Positions 8,501-15,630 of a stretch of 24,359 nucleotides of DNA are shown in pieces (the stretch's first letter is position 1; every line of letters starts with the position of its first letter). Made by a program: the position numbers and the translations under genes. The DNA comes from a virus. The notes below the pieces were generated by a model, which saw only the letters and a program-made list of their open reading frames with translations, was not told the DNA's origin and did no database searches. The stretch is from the IMG/VR virus record IMGVR_UViG_3300031578_000322, positions 1 to 24,359 of that record, one strand, 5' to 3'.

Positions 8501-8634
8501 AAGCCGTAATCCCAGCACCAAAGGCTTTATCATCTGCTGGGTTAGGAATGCAAGGACAGGTTGTATTTAGAATTGAGGGGAGAGAGTTAGTTGGTATTTT
8601 GCAGAAGATGGACAAAATAGGAAATAGCTTTTAG
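5524..8634 (+). CDS. Tail tape measure protein (TP901-type core)
   Basis: The protein has 1036 residues. The first 300 residues hold the TP901 core: LIITLGADTTQLMAAQTAM, MEYEASLSKVIGLVG, KELADALYFITSAG, SAMNAYG, FDQVGAGIAAMTRTG and SMQLRQILN. A hydrophobic block at about 385-460 (LVAVLIVATLGPFALLISLI and on) could insert in the host membrane during DNA delivery. Residues 480-720 are coiled-coil-rich and charged. Residues 870-965 are an Ala-rich hydrophobic stretch. The end, AEGGIVPPGFSNDSYPARLS-S-GEAVIP, is the typical tape measure C-terminal motif. By the rough rule of 1.5 Angstrom per residue, the tail would be about 150 nm long. The start overlaps the chaperone stop (ATGA). Confidence 0.95.
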   Translation: MNIGQLIITLGADTTQLMAAQTAMHTFSKSTIASINTMSQRFRTFGYLATAALTVPIVMAGKAAMKMSMEYEASLSKVIGLVGIAREQVNAWSEDILKMAPEVGKNPKELADALYFITSAGIRGAEAMEVLEMSAKASAAGLGETKTVADLVTSAMNAYGIANLSAADATDILVATVREGKAEATALASTMGMVLPIASAMGVTFDQVGAGIAAMTRTGTSAATASMQLRQILNSLIKPSHGAEVALEAMKTSSAELRKTIREDGLLKALMDINDLTKKYGETTMGKVFPNIRALSGVLDIMGKNLGDNITIFANLKDSLGSLARAFSAASDTMKFKFNVASATAQVAMKKIGDYVLQFILPIFEWLSGILSKLSKWFDTLTEAQRRHVLVAVLIVATLGPFALLISLIGYSLSALAVAYNAVTAAVWRLNAAMAINPMTAAVGAIILIAAHAWLKYRSSVKEASDAQYTMNEELKRGKDLIVELNKLEKQSKAAELMSLEQTGGLRSKYKQALVEEQQLTVELAAEALKRIEGDKKVADLREKIANATNDKYKAGLIKRLQAMKEYITSDLSLEYEESKKRVAIIEKAQARIDAIFDKKNTANSIAEQWLENQREIDAILLDLTESLTQINSLSTIMKDLGIEYHITEEKASLFLETIQKLIEAGLSPQSEEVQKIINDYKALGVELLKEDSITEKYTKTLEEQNKELDRIEKNRIKGGIAPDYKKLFMRTGQSGGGASIWNPGEQDKFATFNLQLQNDLAAITKKEEILGNAFNQGRANVQLYTNAINYLIESFGVGNPVIDEAIEKYKMALDAQEGLINRENAISTLQAAFTDFFSVTKEGFENFGEYVKQWALNVLYAFENLIAGIISKKIIDVLFPTAKIAATTAATTVATAAETARGAATAATIPGTLLASAAVDQLAISTAALAAAWVPFPGTIAAVAANVGGVVAAIMAAKATKGLSSIAGMAEGGIVPPGFSNDSYPARLSSGEAVIPAPKALSSAGLGMQGQVVFRIEGRELVGILQKMDKIGNSF

Positions 8635-8636
8635 AT

Positions 8637-10688
8637 ATGGCTTACGGATTAAAATATGTAGTTGGTTGGCATTCTAAAAATAGGCAAGGTTATTTGTTTA
8701 TTGATCAAGAAAATTATGTTCCTCTATGTGCAAATGTCCTTCTAAATGATGATGGATCACCAATATTAAACGATGATGGTGAGTATATATACACAGCAGA
8801 TGATAGTGGTGATGAGATTAGTGTTGCTTTACCACTTAAATTAAGGCATGATTCCATAGAGATCACACACAGTTTTAATGATTGGAATAGTCCTATTATT
8901 GGACTAACAGCTTCATTTGAAATACAAAATGACAAAACTGATTTCTATGAATTGCTTCCATTATTATCTGGTACAGAACGTGAATATCGAATACGAATAG
9001 TTGATATTACTGATTCTCCTGAGGTTTCCTTGTTTGAGGGGTTCCTTAATTGTGATGTGGTAGATCAAAAAATGTTGCATTACCAATCCATTCAATTTAC
9101 AGCAAGTAGTTATCTTTCTAAATTAGAGCATCTTAACGCAACGTGTATTGACACTCTACAAAACATAGTTTTTATAGATGTTATTGATGAAATTCTTGCA
9201 TCTACTGGACAGTCATTTAATATACGAATAAATTGTTCATTATTCCCAGATGGAGATTCACTTGCTGCTGGACAAACTTTATTTAACAAAACTGGATTCT
9301 TTACAGAGTTGTTTTGGGAGGATAATGTTGAACGAAAGAATAGTTTAGAAATACTAACTTCTATACTAACTGCTTTTGATTGTTATCTGTATTGGTATGA
9401 TGGATACTGGTATATAGAACGCTATGAAGATATTTGGAGTGAGGATATTGATTATGTAGAATATCAAACAGCATTTGGGGGGTATGAAGATTCTGATACA
9501 GAGGACATCTTTAATCTTTTACAAACCCCCTCTGATTTACATGATTTAACATTTACAAATCAATCACAATTACTTTCAATTATTCCAGGATACCGTAGTG
9601 TTAAAGTTAATTTGCAGGACAAAAGATTATTTAATTTAACACTAAATGATTTTACTAATGCAGGAGATGTGTCACTTTCTCCAGCATATCCTGATTATAG
9701 AAGTTGGTTAAAATGGGCTACTGGTTATACTTGGGGTGATCTGGGGGTTCCATATATGAATATTACAAATGCTATTAAGCGTGAAGCTTTTAGTACTGAG
9801 ATAAATTATATAGGTTTATACACTCATTTTAAGGTAACTATAACGGCAGATACGCAATTAAATGTTAAGTTTAAGTATGCAACAACGGTTGATCAATTAG
9901 AAGAACCGGCAATAGGCCCATTCACCGGAGATATGTCAGATTATCTTTTTACATTTCAGTGGTTATTAAGAGTAGGAGGATTATTATTCTTTGTAACTGA
10001 AGATTCTGCAGGTGACTGGATTCACTTTCCTGGAACAGAAGCTGGTTCAATACAAAATATTGAAGTTGATGGTTCTGAGTTTGATGTAAACAATATGAGT
10101 TGTGATGTAGAATTTACAGTTCCGCTTGGAAGTGTTACTGGGAGTGCTTGGGATGATGCTACCGGACAAGACTTTGTTTTGTATCTTGCCGCTGAATCAT
10201 ACATACACAAAGACTATCCACTAATAATTAACAGAGCAGATACTGCTTGGTATGGTGATGTAATTATTACCACTACTGGTGACTTACAAGAGAATGTAAT
10301 AGAAGGGACAATTTCCACAAACTTTTTAAACAAGAAAGAAATATCGGTTGATTTGTTTGATATGGAAACTGTTAATTACAAAAACGGAGTATTGTGGGGG
10401 AACAGTTTAATAAATAGAACAACTGGGTGGACAACTGATGATATTACCGTATTAACTTTAATAGAACGGTTAATTAAAAATAAATTTCAACTTTATAATA
10501 AATGTCGACAAAAAATTACAAGTGATATTTTTCAAATAGATTTATTAAAACCACTCCAACTGTTTACAGATAGTAAGCAGTCAGACAAACCATTTGTGCT
10601 GATGGGGTATAGTTATTTTCCTGGTTCTGACAGGTATAAGATAAATTTATATGAGTATGATAATACAACTTCTATAAACATTGTTTAA
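8637..10688 (+). CDS. Large tail-tip/baseplate protein (Dit/Tal position)
   Basis: The protein has 683 residues, begins 3 bases after the tape measure stop and precedes the fibre gene, the place of distal tail and tail-associated proteins. The N-terminal part has a duplicated LNDDG motif (residues 36-48), then IEITHSFNDWNSPIIGLTASFEIQN and ERE-YRIRIVD ... LFEGFLNCDVVDQKMLHYQSIQFTASSYLSKLEHL. This strand-rich pattern (a core followed by a W/F-x-GFL-x-x-D segment and L...L) resembles a family of large tail proteins in Bacteroidota phages. Strand-rich domains follow, with DCYLYWYDGYWYIERYE in the middle. No lytic or catalytic motif was recognised. The precise role in the tip is inferred from position. 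Confidence 0.65.
   Translation: MAYGLKYVVGWHSKNRQGYLFIDQENYVPLCANVLLNDDGSPILNDDGEYIYTADDSGDEISVALPLKLRHDSIEITHSFNDWNSPIIGLTASFEIQNDKTDFYELLPLLSGTEREYRIRIVDITDSPEVSLFEGFLNCDVVDQKMLHYQSIQFTASSYLSKLEHLNATCIDTLQNIVFIDVIDEILASTGQSFNIRINCSLFPDGDSLAAGQTLFNKTGFFTELFWEDNVERKNSLEILTSILTAFDCYLYWYDGYWYIERYEDIWSEDIDYVEYQTAFGGYEDSDTEDIFNLLQTPSDLHDLTFTNQSQLLSIIPGYRSVKVNLQDKRLFNLTLNDFTNAGDVSLSPAYPDYRSWLKWATGYTWGDLGVPYMNITNAIKREAFSTEINYIGLYTHFKVTITADTQLNVKFKYATTVDQLEEPAIGPFTGDMSDYLFTFQWLLRVGGLLFFVTEDSAGDWIHFPGTEAGSIQNIEVDGSEFDVNNMSCDVEFTVPLGSVTGSAWDDATGQDFVLYLAAESYIHKDYPLIINRADTAWYGDVIITTTGDLQENVIEGTISTNFLNKKEISVDLFDMETVNYKNGVLWGNSLINRTTGWTTDDITVLTLIERLIKNKFQLYNKCRQKITSDIFQIDLLKPLQLFTDSKQSDKPFVLMGYSYFPGSDRYKINLYEYDNTTSINIV
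8742..8780 (+). repeat. In-gene tandem repeat encoding LNDDG-x3 twice
   Basis: Two imperfect 24-base units encode LNDDGSPI and LNDDGEYI near the N-terminus of the baseplate protein. The acidic D-D-G turns could bind a metal ion or form a surface loop. The repeat is in frame. Confidence 0.6.
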
Positions 10689-10689
10689 T

Positions 10690-12876
10690 ATGGATGTAAC
10701 GGTAATTAAGAAATACAGAGATAAAAACTATTTTCAAGGAAAGACTCTTCCAAATTATAGTTACGGTGCATCAGGTAGCAGTCCTACCATTGGTGTACAT
10801 AATAGTCTAACAGGGTTACAGGGTGGTTCATCCGGTGAATATTATCATCTTACTTCTGCTGAATACACCGGTACTGGTACAGGGAATTTCGTTAGGTTAG
10901 ACAGTCCTGTATTTACAACACAGATTTTATCTCCGTTAATTTATGGTTCTACTGCGGCTAATGGAAATATTATTATTCGTGGTACTTCAAATGGCACAAA
11001 AACAACCAGTGGAATATTTTTACAAGACCTTGGTGGGTATGTGGGTATTGGTACTACAACACAAACTAATAGTAGAATTTTAAATGTTGCCAGTGCTGGT
11101 ATTTATTCTGCAGGGAATTTGCAGTTTGCAGCAGGTATGAATATTTTTATGGGGGCTACTGCTGATGCAGGTACAAGATTTATTATAAAACATGTTAGTG
11201 GTGAGAGTCCAACCAATGTGTGTTTAGATTATTATGAAGATTTACGATTTAGAAGTGGTGTGGCAAGTGCTACTGAAAGAGTTCGATTTACTACTGAGGG
11301 TTATGTTGGAATTTTAACATCTACTCCGTTGGGGGCGCTTTGTATTAATGGTGGTGTTCATATTGGTGGTGACAGTGATGCCGGTGATAATAATCTATTT
11401 ATAGATGGTACCGCCCAAGAACCCAATTATACTTCTGGTTTTCAGGGGACTAATTGGAGAATACAAGCTGATGGTGATGCTGAGTTTGAAAATATGTTTA
11501 TTAGAGGTGGTTTAACGGTATCTGAATTAATTATAAATCAATTGCATTATCAAAATGGTGGATTAATAATAGGGGCAGGAGCAGGTAGAATTGCAACGGT
11601 AGTGGATGATACACAAGGAGCAGAAATTTTAACCTTTGAAGATCCCGAAGGAAATGGTGTAATTCCTTTTACTGTCGGGGCCATTGTAAAAATGCAAAAA
11701 GTAGATATTGATCGAACAACGGTAGTAAGAGTTCTTGTTCGCCAAGTTAGTGACGCTGATGCAAGTGACTACACTATTGAGTTTGAACCAACTGCTGGTT
11801 GGGTTCCTGGAGATGATGATATTGGGGTGTTTGAAATAGGTGATGAAGTTTGTGCGATAGGGCATACTACTGATACAAATTTAGATGCCAGTATTTATAT
11901 GAGTGCTACGGATGTAGATAATCCATTTTTAAGAGTGCTTGATGTTGTGGATTCATATGCCGACTGGACAACAGCAGGAGCCTCTCTTAAATTGCAGCTG
12001 GGTAATTTAGCAAGTTTGGCTGATTATGATGATGGTTCTATTGTTATCCCATCAGATCCTGGTTATGGTTTGTATTGTGACAATGTATATTTATCAGGGA
12101 CAATAATAGCAACCGCAGGGTATATAGGTGGTACAGGAGGGTGGGCGATTACAACAGGTTCATTAATTGCTGGTACAGGAGGTACAAGAATAGAATTAGA
12201 TACAACAACAGGTTTACACCTAGGAGCCACAGTATTTGCTGATGCTCCGTTCAGTGTTACGCCTGCAGGAGTTTTAAAAGCAATTTCAGGGAATATTGGT
12301 GGTTGGGATATTTCAGCCGCTGCTTTATACTACGATGGTGATTCCGATATTGAGTCTGCTGGTATGGCTCCTGCAGACTTTCCATTTTATGCAGGAGCAG
12401 ATTACGCTGATAGAGCTGACGCACCATTTAGAGTTACACCAAGTGGGTATTTAATTGCTAAAAAATTTATTTATAGTTATAAATTGAGTAATGATGTTCT
12501 TATTTCACATAATGCCGCAGCGAACTTTCCAATTACTTCATATGGTAAAATTAAAACAATAATTCTTGGGGATGATGTTCAAGAAGATCTAACAATAAGG
12601 ATTGTTCATACTGTTGATGTAGGAGCAGACGTTCTTACATATTCCCGAATATATAGAAATGGAGGAGCCGTAGGTGGTGCTCATGTAACATATAACGCGG
12701 CTGCCCCGGATCAGGCTACTTATTCCGAAGATATAACTAACTGGAATGCCGGTGATACAATTGAATTGTGGGGGTATAAATATGCTGCTGGGACATCATA
12801 CGCCACAAATTTTAGAGTATTAGGAATACATACCAGTATATCGAATGAAGTATCTGGAACTACCTCAACTCCATAA
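10690..12876 (+). CDS. Tail fibre / receptor-binding protein
   Basis: The protein has 728 residues from ATG 10690, one base after the previous stop. A TTG at 10681 in the same frame is a less likely start. Near residue 37, HNSLTGLQGGSSGEYYHLTS and the following GTGNFVRLDSPVFTT are a phage fibre motif (H-x-S-L-x-G-L-Q-G-G ... YYHL). The middle is rich in G, T, S and N with repeated strand motifs. Two copies of DAPFxVTPxGxLxA and two GGW-I/D-I segments occur near 510-600, and the last 130 residues (about 600-728) look like a separate beta-sandwich receptor-binding domain. No self-cleaving chaperone or enzymatic motif was recognised. Trimeric by analogy with other fibres. It determines host range. 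Confidence 0.8.
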   Translation: MDVTVIKKYRDKNYFQGKTLPNYSYGASGSSPTIGVHNSLTGLQGGSSGEYYHLTSAEYTGTGTGNFVRLDSPVFTTQILSPLIYGSTAANGNIIIRGTSNGTKTTSGIFLQDLGGYVGIGTTTQTNSRILNVASAGIYSAGNLQFAAGMNIFMGATADAGTRFIIKHVSGESPTNVCLDYYEDLRFRSGVASATERVRFTTEGYVGILTSTPLGALCINGGVHIGGDSDAGDNNLFIDGTAQEPNYTSGFQGTNWRIQADGDAEFENMFIRGGLTVSELIINQLHYQNGGLIIGAGAGRIATVVDDTQGAEILTFEDPEGNGVIPFTVGAIVKMQKVDIDRTTVVRVLVRQVSDADASDYTIEFEPTAGWVPGDDDIGVFEIGDEVCAIGHTTDTNLDASIYMSATDVDNPFLRVLDVVDSYADWTTAGASLKLQLGNLASLADYDDGSIVIPSDPGYGLYCDNVYLSGTIIATAGYIGGTGGWAITTGSLIAGTGGTRIELDTTTGLHLGATVFADAPFSVTPAGVLKAISGNIGGWDISAAALYYDGDSDIESAGMAPADFPFYAGADYADRADAPFRVTPSGYLIAKKFIYSYKLSNDVLISHNAAANFPITSYGKIKTIILGDDVQEDLTIRIVHTVDVGADVLTYSRIYRNGGAVGGAHVTYNAAAPDQATYSEDITNWNAGDTIELWGYKYAAGTSYATNFRVLGIHTSISNEVSGTTSTP

Positions 12877-12958
12877 TCTTAATTATTTTGTATATATAAT
12901 GTATATTTTATTAAAATTTTTTGTATAATATAACAAATTTAATTAAAAAAGTAAAGTT
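12877..12958 (+). promoter_or_regulatory. AT-rich intergenic region, possible promoter for the lysis/accessory genes
   Basis: This 82-base gap between the fibre and lipoprotein genes is the longest clean gap in the late region. It contains TATAAT at 12895-12900 and again at 12924-12929. No clear -35 box and no exact Bacteroidota -7 box (TAnnTTTG) was found. An ATAAT/ATTAT inverted repeat of 5 bp at its start is too weak for a terminator. A promoter is plausible but not shown. Confidence 0.3.
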
Positions 12959-13225
12959 ATGAAAAAAGTAATGTTTGTTTTAAGTTTAATTTTAATTGCC
13001 ACATTGTTTAGTTGCAGGAAGCCTTCTGATTGCTGGAAATGTAAAACATGGGAAAATTCACAACATCCAGCAGAAACTGATCCTATTATCACCTATCACA
13101 AAGGATGGACAGAGGAACAGATAAAAGAATATATTAATGCAAATACTATCGTTACTCTTGATACTATTCAAGGAAAAACTTATTATGTTTATCACAAAGA
13201 AACACGATGCACATTAGAAAACTAA
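12959..13225 (+). CDS. Small phage lipoprotein
   Basis: The protein has 88 residues. MKKVMFVLSLILIATLFSC has a two-lysine n-region, a hydrophobic core and a lipobox LFSC with the acylated cysteine at 19, so the mature protein is about 70 residues anchored to a membrane. Three more cysteines follow (C25, C28, and C85 near the end), the first pair in a C-W-K-C arrangement. Such lipoproteins in phage genomes can be outer-membrane spanins or superinfection-exclusion proteins. It lies between the fibre gene and a putative cell-wall enzyme, which favours lysis, but the sequence does not prove either role. No SD is seen; the upstream A-rich region precedes the ATG. Confidence 0.75.
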   Translation: MKKVMFVLSLILIATLFSCRKPSDCWKCKTWENSQHPAETDPIITYHKGWTEEQIKEYINANTIVTLDTIQGKTYYVYHKETRCTLEN

Positions 13226-13233
13226 ACTAAAAG

Positions 13234-13240
13234 AAAGGAG
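13234..13240 (+). promoter_or_regulatory. Shine-Dalgarno sequence in front of an interrupted micro-ORF
   Basis: AAAGGAG lies 5 bases upstream of ATG 13246. It is a strong SD feeding an ORF that stops after five codons, so it matters for judging the interrupted ORF at 13246-13344. Confidence 0.6.
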
Positions 13241-13245
13241 AAACT

Positions 13246-13344
13246 ATGACAACAAAGAAGTAAGTATCAAATGTGGAGCATATATGTTTCAAAGATAAAG
13301 AAATAACAGATTATGTTTCATTTAAAGATTTATTTCAACAATGA
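13246..13344 (+). pseudogene. Micro-ORF interrupted by an in-frame TAA
   Basis: ATG 13246 starts MTTKK and then meets TAA at 13261-13263. The same frame continues open for 26 more codons (VSNVEHICFKDKEITDYVSF and six more residues) to TGA at 13342-13344, which overlaps the next gene's ATG as ATGA. A strong SD upstream and the ATGA coupling downstream are the marks of a real 32-residue gene. The TAA makes it either a broken gene, a five-codon leader peptide, or a readthrough product. Other genes in this window end normally at TAA, TAG and TGA, so stop reassignment is unlikely. A GTG at 13273 could restart translation. Confidence 0.45.
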
Positions 13345-13838
13345 CAAAAGAGTTAAAAATATTAACTGAACGATTTAGTTACAGTGAAGTAACATCACTT
13401 GGACGTATGTCTTTTGTATATATTAAAGATTATGTTCAAAAACCTTTAAAAAAAGTAAAAGAATATTTCGGGCTTACTCTTGAAGATACTGTTCGCCCTG
13501 ATAATATCAAGGTGAGTAAATATACTGCATTGCCAGGTGGATTAAAATGTAAAGTAAGGATTTACAATTCTCCTAAACGTGGAGAAGTAATTTTTTTCTA
13601 TACAGAAGATGATCTTATAACAATAAAGTTTGGACTTTTGGAATGGACTTATGTTGAGGCTCACGGAGGAAATGATGCTGATGATACGGAAGGTTGTATA
13701 ATTGTGGCAAGAAATGCTGTTGATAAAGATCATATACAGGGTTCACTTCAAAAAGAGTTAGTAAGTTTTATAAAGAAAAAGATAGATGAAGGATATGAGA
13801 TAACAGCAGAATTTATCAATCATACACAAACATCATAA
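13341..13838 (+). CDS. DUF5675-like putative cell-wall enzyme
   Basis: The protein has 165 residues. FGLTLEDTVRPDNIKVSKYT, ALPGGLKCKVRIYNSPKRGE, VEAHGGNDADDTEGCIIV (106-123) and the C-terminal helix fit the DUF5675 pattern, T-L-E-D...P-x-G-x-Y...H-x-G-N...D-T-E-G-C-I-x-V. The H108-G-G-N...T-E-G-C119 layout recalls the HxG...S/T-x-G-C active site of YkuD-type L,D-transpeptidases, so H108 and C119 would be the likely catalytic pair. It sits among a lipoprotein and a membrane protein, so an endolysin-like or peptidoglycan-modifying role is a reasonable inference. It is not a recognised lysozyme or amidase. The start overlaps the interrupted micro-ORF (ATGA). Confidence 0.68.
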   Translation: MTKELKILTERFSYSEVTSLGRMSFVYIKDYVQKPLKKVKEYFGLTLEDTVRPDNIKVSKYTALPGGLKCKVRIYNSPKRGEVIFFYTEDDLITIKFGLLEWTYVEAHGGNDADDTEGCIIVARNAVDKDHIQGSLQKELVSFIKKKIDEGYEITAEFINHTQTS

Positions 13839-14065
13839 TGGACAGAAGCACACCATATTATCAAATCAGAAAAAAGATAATTTTTGACTTATTAGAAAAA
13901 TATCCTGATACTTCAACACGTGGCCTTTCTCGGATAGTGGCAAGAGACTTTCCTGAGTTTTTTAAAGATGCTGAAGAGGCAAGAACACATATAAGAGTGT
14001 ATACAGGTAAATCAGGAGGAGCAATGAGAGAAAGAATAAAAATGCGTAAATATTATAAATCATGA
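13838..14065 (+). CDS. Small HTH-like protein coupled to a metallophosphoesterase
   Basis: The protein has 75 residues and is basic. It reads IRKKIIFDLLEKYPDTSTRG, LSRIVARDFPEFFKDAEEAR and THIRVYTGKSGGAMRERIK, a three-helix pattern like a helix-turn-helix followed by a basic tail. Its stop overlaps the next ATG (ATGA), and the previous stop shares a base with its own start (TAATG). From memory, similar segments occur at the N-terminus of phage metallophosphoesterases as one polypeptide. Here they are two genes. DNA binding is inferred, not shown. Confidence 0.6.
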   Translation: MDRSTPYYQIRKKIIFDLLEKYPDTSTRGLSRIVARDFPEFFKDAEEARTHIRVYTGKSGGAMRERIKMRKYYKS

Positions 14066-14841
14066 AAAAATTCAATTGGCCGGAGACTTTTGAAGAAAGT
14101 TATGAACATTATTATTTACCAAGTACTTTACAAAACACTTTAGTACTTGCCGATACACACATTCCATATCACGATTTTCGTGCTTTGGATATTGCAACTA
14201 ACTATGGAATAACAAAAAAGATTGATTCTATTTTATTAAACGGAGACATCTTAGACTGTTATATGTTAAGTAAATACCAACCTGATCCTCGTTATAGGAA
14301 TTTTGGACAGGAGGTATTGGCTTTTCAACAGTTTATTAAAATCCTTAAATCAGCATTTCCAAATATTCCAATATATTACAAAATTGGAAATCATGAGGAA
14401 CGCTACGAAAGGATAATGATAAATCGTTGTGCTGAGTTTTTAGGAATCCCTTACTTTGAATTTGAGAATGTCTTAGGATGTAAAGATCTGGGGGTTCATG
14501 TTATTAAAGATCAGAGGATAGTTTATGCTGGGCAGTTAGCAATAGTCCATGGGCACGAAGTAAAGATGCGAGCTATTAATGTGAACCCAGCCCGTACACT
14601 ATTTTTAAAAACCCACGTAACAGCATTATGTTCTCACTTACACAGAACTTCACAACACTCTGAATCAAGCCTTGAGAAAGAAATTGTGTGTTGGTCAACA
14701 GGGCACTTAGGGGATCCACACCCAAAGTATGCAAGGATAAATAAATGGAATCATGGTATTGCCAGAGTGGAAAAGAATAAAGACGGTGAGTTTGAGGTTA
14801 TTAATTTTAATTTGAATAAAAGCAAATTATATATGATATGA
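14062..14841 (+). CDS. Calcineurin-like metallophosphoesterase
   Basis: The protein has 259 residues. Metal-binding motifs appear in order: LADTHIPYHD with D31 and H33, LNGDILD with D62, KIGNHEERYER with N110 and H111 (GNHE), IVHGHE with H163, and CSHLHRTS with H192 and H194. This is the full set for the family, with HLH in place of the usual GHTH. It would hydrolyse a phosphodiester or phosphomonoester; substrate unknown, possibly DNA given the upstream HTH-like partner. Cytoplasmic. It starts at ATGA 14062-14065 and ends in another ATGA (14838-14841), so it is in a coupled chain. It is unrelated in detail to the Mre11-like gene on the other strand. Confidence 0.88.
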   Translation: MKKFNWPETFEESYEHYYLPSTLQNTLVLADTHIPYHDFRALDIATNYGITKKIDSILLNGDILDCYMLSKYQPDPRYRNFGQEVLAFQQFIKILKSAFPNIPIYYKIGNHEERYERIMINRCAEFLGIPYFEFENVLGCKDLGVHVIKDQRIVYAGQLAIVHGHEVKMRAINVNPARTLFLKTHVTALCSHLHRTSQHSESSLEKEIVCWSTGHLGDPHPKYARINKWNHGIARVEKNKDGEFEVINFNLNKSKLYMI

Positions 14842-14993
14842 CCGTAATGTGTCCAATATGTTTGCAATGGCATGAAGTGGATGACGACATCTTCTTTGAC
14901 GATTTAGGAGAGGATGAGAATACAGAGTGGATATGTTTGGACTGTGAAGATAAATATCAAATAATCTTGGAAACAATAATAGAAAGGAATTAG
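14838..14993 (+). CDS. 51-residue zinc-ribbon microprotein
   Basis: The ATG overlaps the metallophosphoesterase stop (ATGA) and the frame ends at TAG 14991-14993. The protein has CPIC at 5-8 and CLDC at 33-36, separated by a very acidic loop, which is a classic two-knuckle zinc ribbon. The gene was found by reading the frame in the gap before the next gene. The SD-like AAAGGA of the following gene lies at its end. Function unknown; zinc ribbons of this size often adapt other proteins or bind nucleic acid. Confidence 0.75.
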   Translation: MTVMCPICLQWHEVDDDIFFDDLGEDENTEWICLDCEDKYQIILETIIERN

Positions 14994-15000
14994 TAAAGTC

Positions 15001-15630
15001 ATGAAAGATTTATTTAAAAATGGAGTTATTGTGCTTCTTATAATAGCAGCACTTTACATTATCTTTTTGCGTGAGTGTAAATCACCACCCCCTTGCCCCG
15101 CAAAGGATGAAATACTTATTCGGCAAACTACTTGGGATTCTATTTTAATGGTAGCAAACAAACCACCACAAATTAGAATAGATACGGTTTGGAAAACAAG
15201 ACCAACTGTTACACCAAATCCCCAACCAGACATTCCAAAGCCAGTTGTAATAGACGAAGGAACAGACATAGGAGATTTAATTTATGGATACTCTGACACA
15301 TTAAAGAATAAAGAAATTGATGTTTGGGTAAATTATAGCATCCGTGGAGAGTTAGTAGATAGAGAATGGCATTACAACCCTATTACAACAGAAATAAGCG
15401 TAGATAGTATTATTTATAAGCCTTACCCTGTGGAAGTAGAAAACCCTGTTAAAACCCCTCAAAAAGGGTTCTACGTGTATAGTACTGCAGGAGGGAATAA
15501 AACAGCTTTTTTATTCGGAGGGGGATTGGATTATATAACTAAGAAACAAACAATGCTTGGTTATCAATACCAGAGATTTGGGAATGAGAATATACATAGT
15601 ATAAAATTGGGTGTAAAATTATTTAAGTAA
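15001..15630 (+). CDS. Membrane-anchored protein with beta-rich C-terminus (spanin-like candidate)
   Basis: The protein has 209 residues. The N-terminus MKDLFKNGVIVLLIIAALYI has a single hydrophobic segment at about 8-23, followed by a Cys/Pro-rich linker (RECKSPPPCP) and a Pro-rich spacer near 50-80. Residues 95-150 are strand-rich. The last 50 residues (about 158-209, ending HSIKLGVKLF) alternate hydrophobic and polar residues like outer-membrane beta strands and end in F-K. This could be an inner-membrane-anchored protein that reaches the outer membrane, like an i-spanin or a Bacteroidota phage DUF6808-type protein. The latter is a guess from memory. It has AAAGGA upstream. Its 3' end overlaps the opposite-strand gene by 8 bases. 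Confidence 0.6.
   Translation: MKDLFKNGVIVLLIIAALYIIFLRECKSPPPCPAKDEILIRQTTWDSILMVANKPPQIRIDTVWKTRPTVTPNPQPDIPKPVVIDEGTDIGDLIYGYSDTLKNKEIDVWVNYSIRGELVDREWHYNPITTEISVDSIIYKPYPVEVENPVKTPQKGFYVYSTAGGNKTAFLFGGGLDYITKKQTMLGYQYQRFGNENIHSIKLGVKLFK

Noticed and set aside
8246-8533. Leucine-rich minus-strand reading frame inside the tape measure gene
   Set aside because: It mirrors the alanine-rich codons of the tape measure on the opposite strand; low-complexity shadow with no start signal or neighbours.
13246-13344. Stop-codon reassignment of TAA to explain the interrupted micro-ORF
   Set aside because: TAA, TAG and TGA all end ordinary genes in this window, so a changed code is not supported.
15440-15475. 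AACCC/GGGTT hairpin near the end of the 209-residue membrane protein gene
   Set aside because: It lies inside the coding sequence, has a stem of only 5 bp and no following T-run, so it is not a credible terminator.
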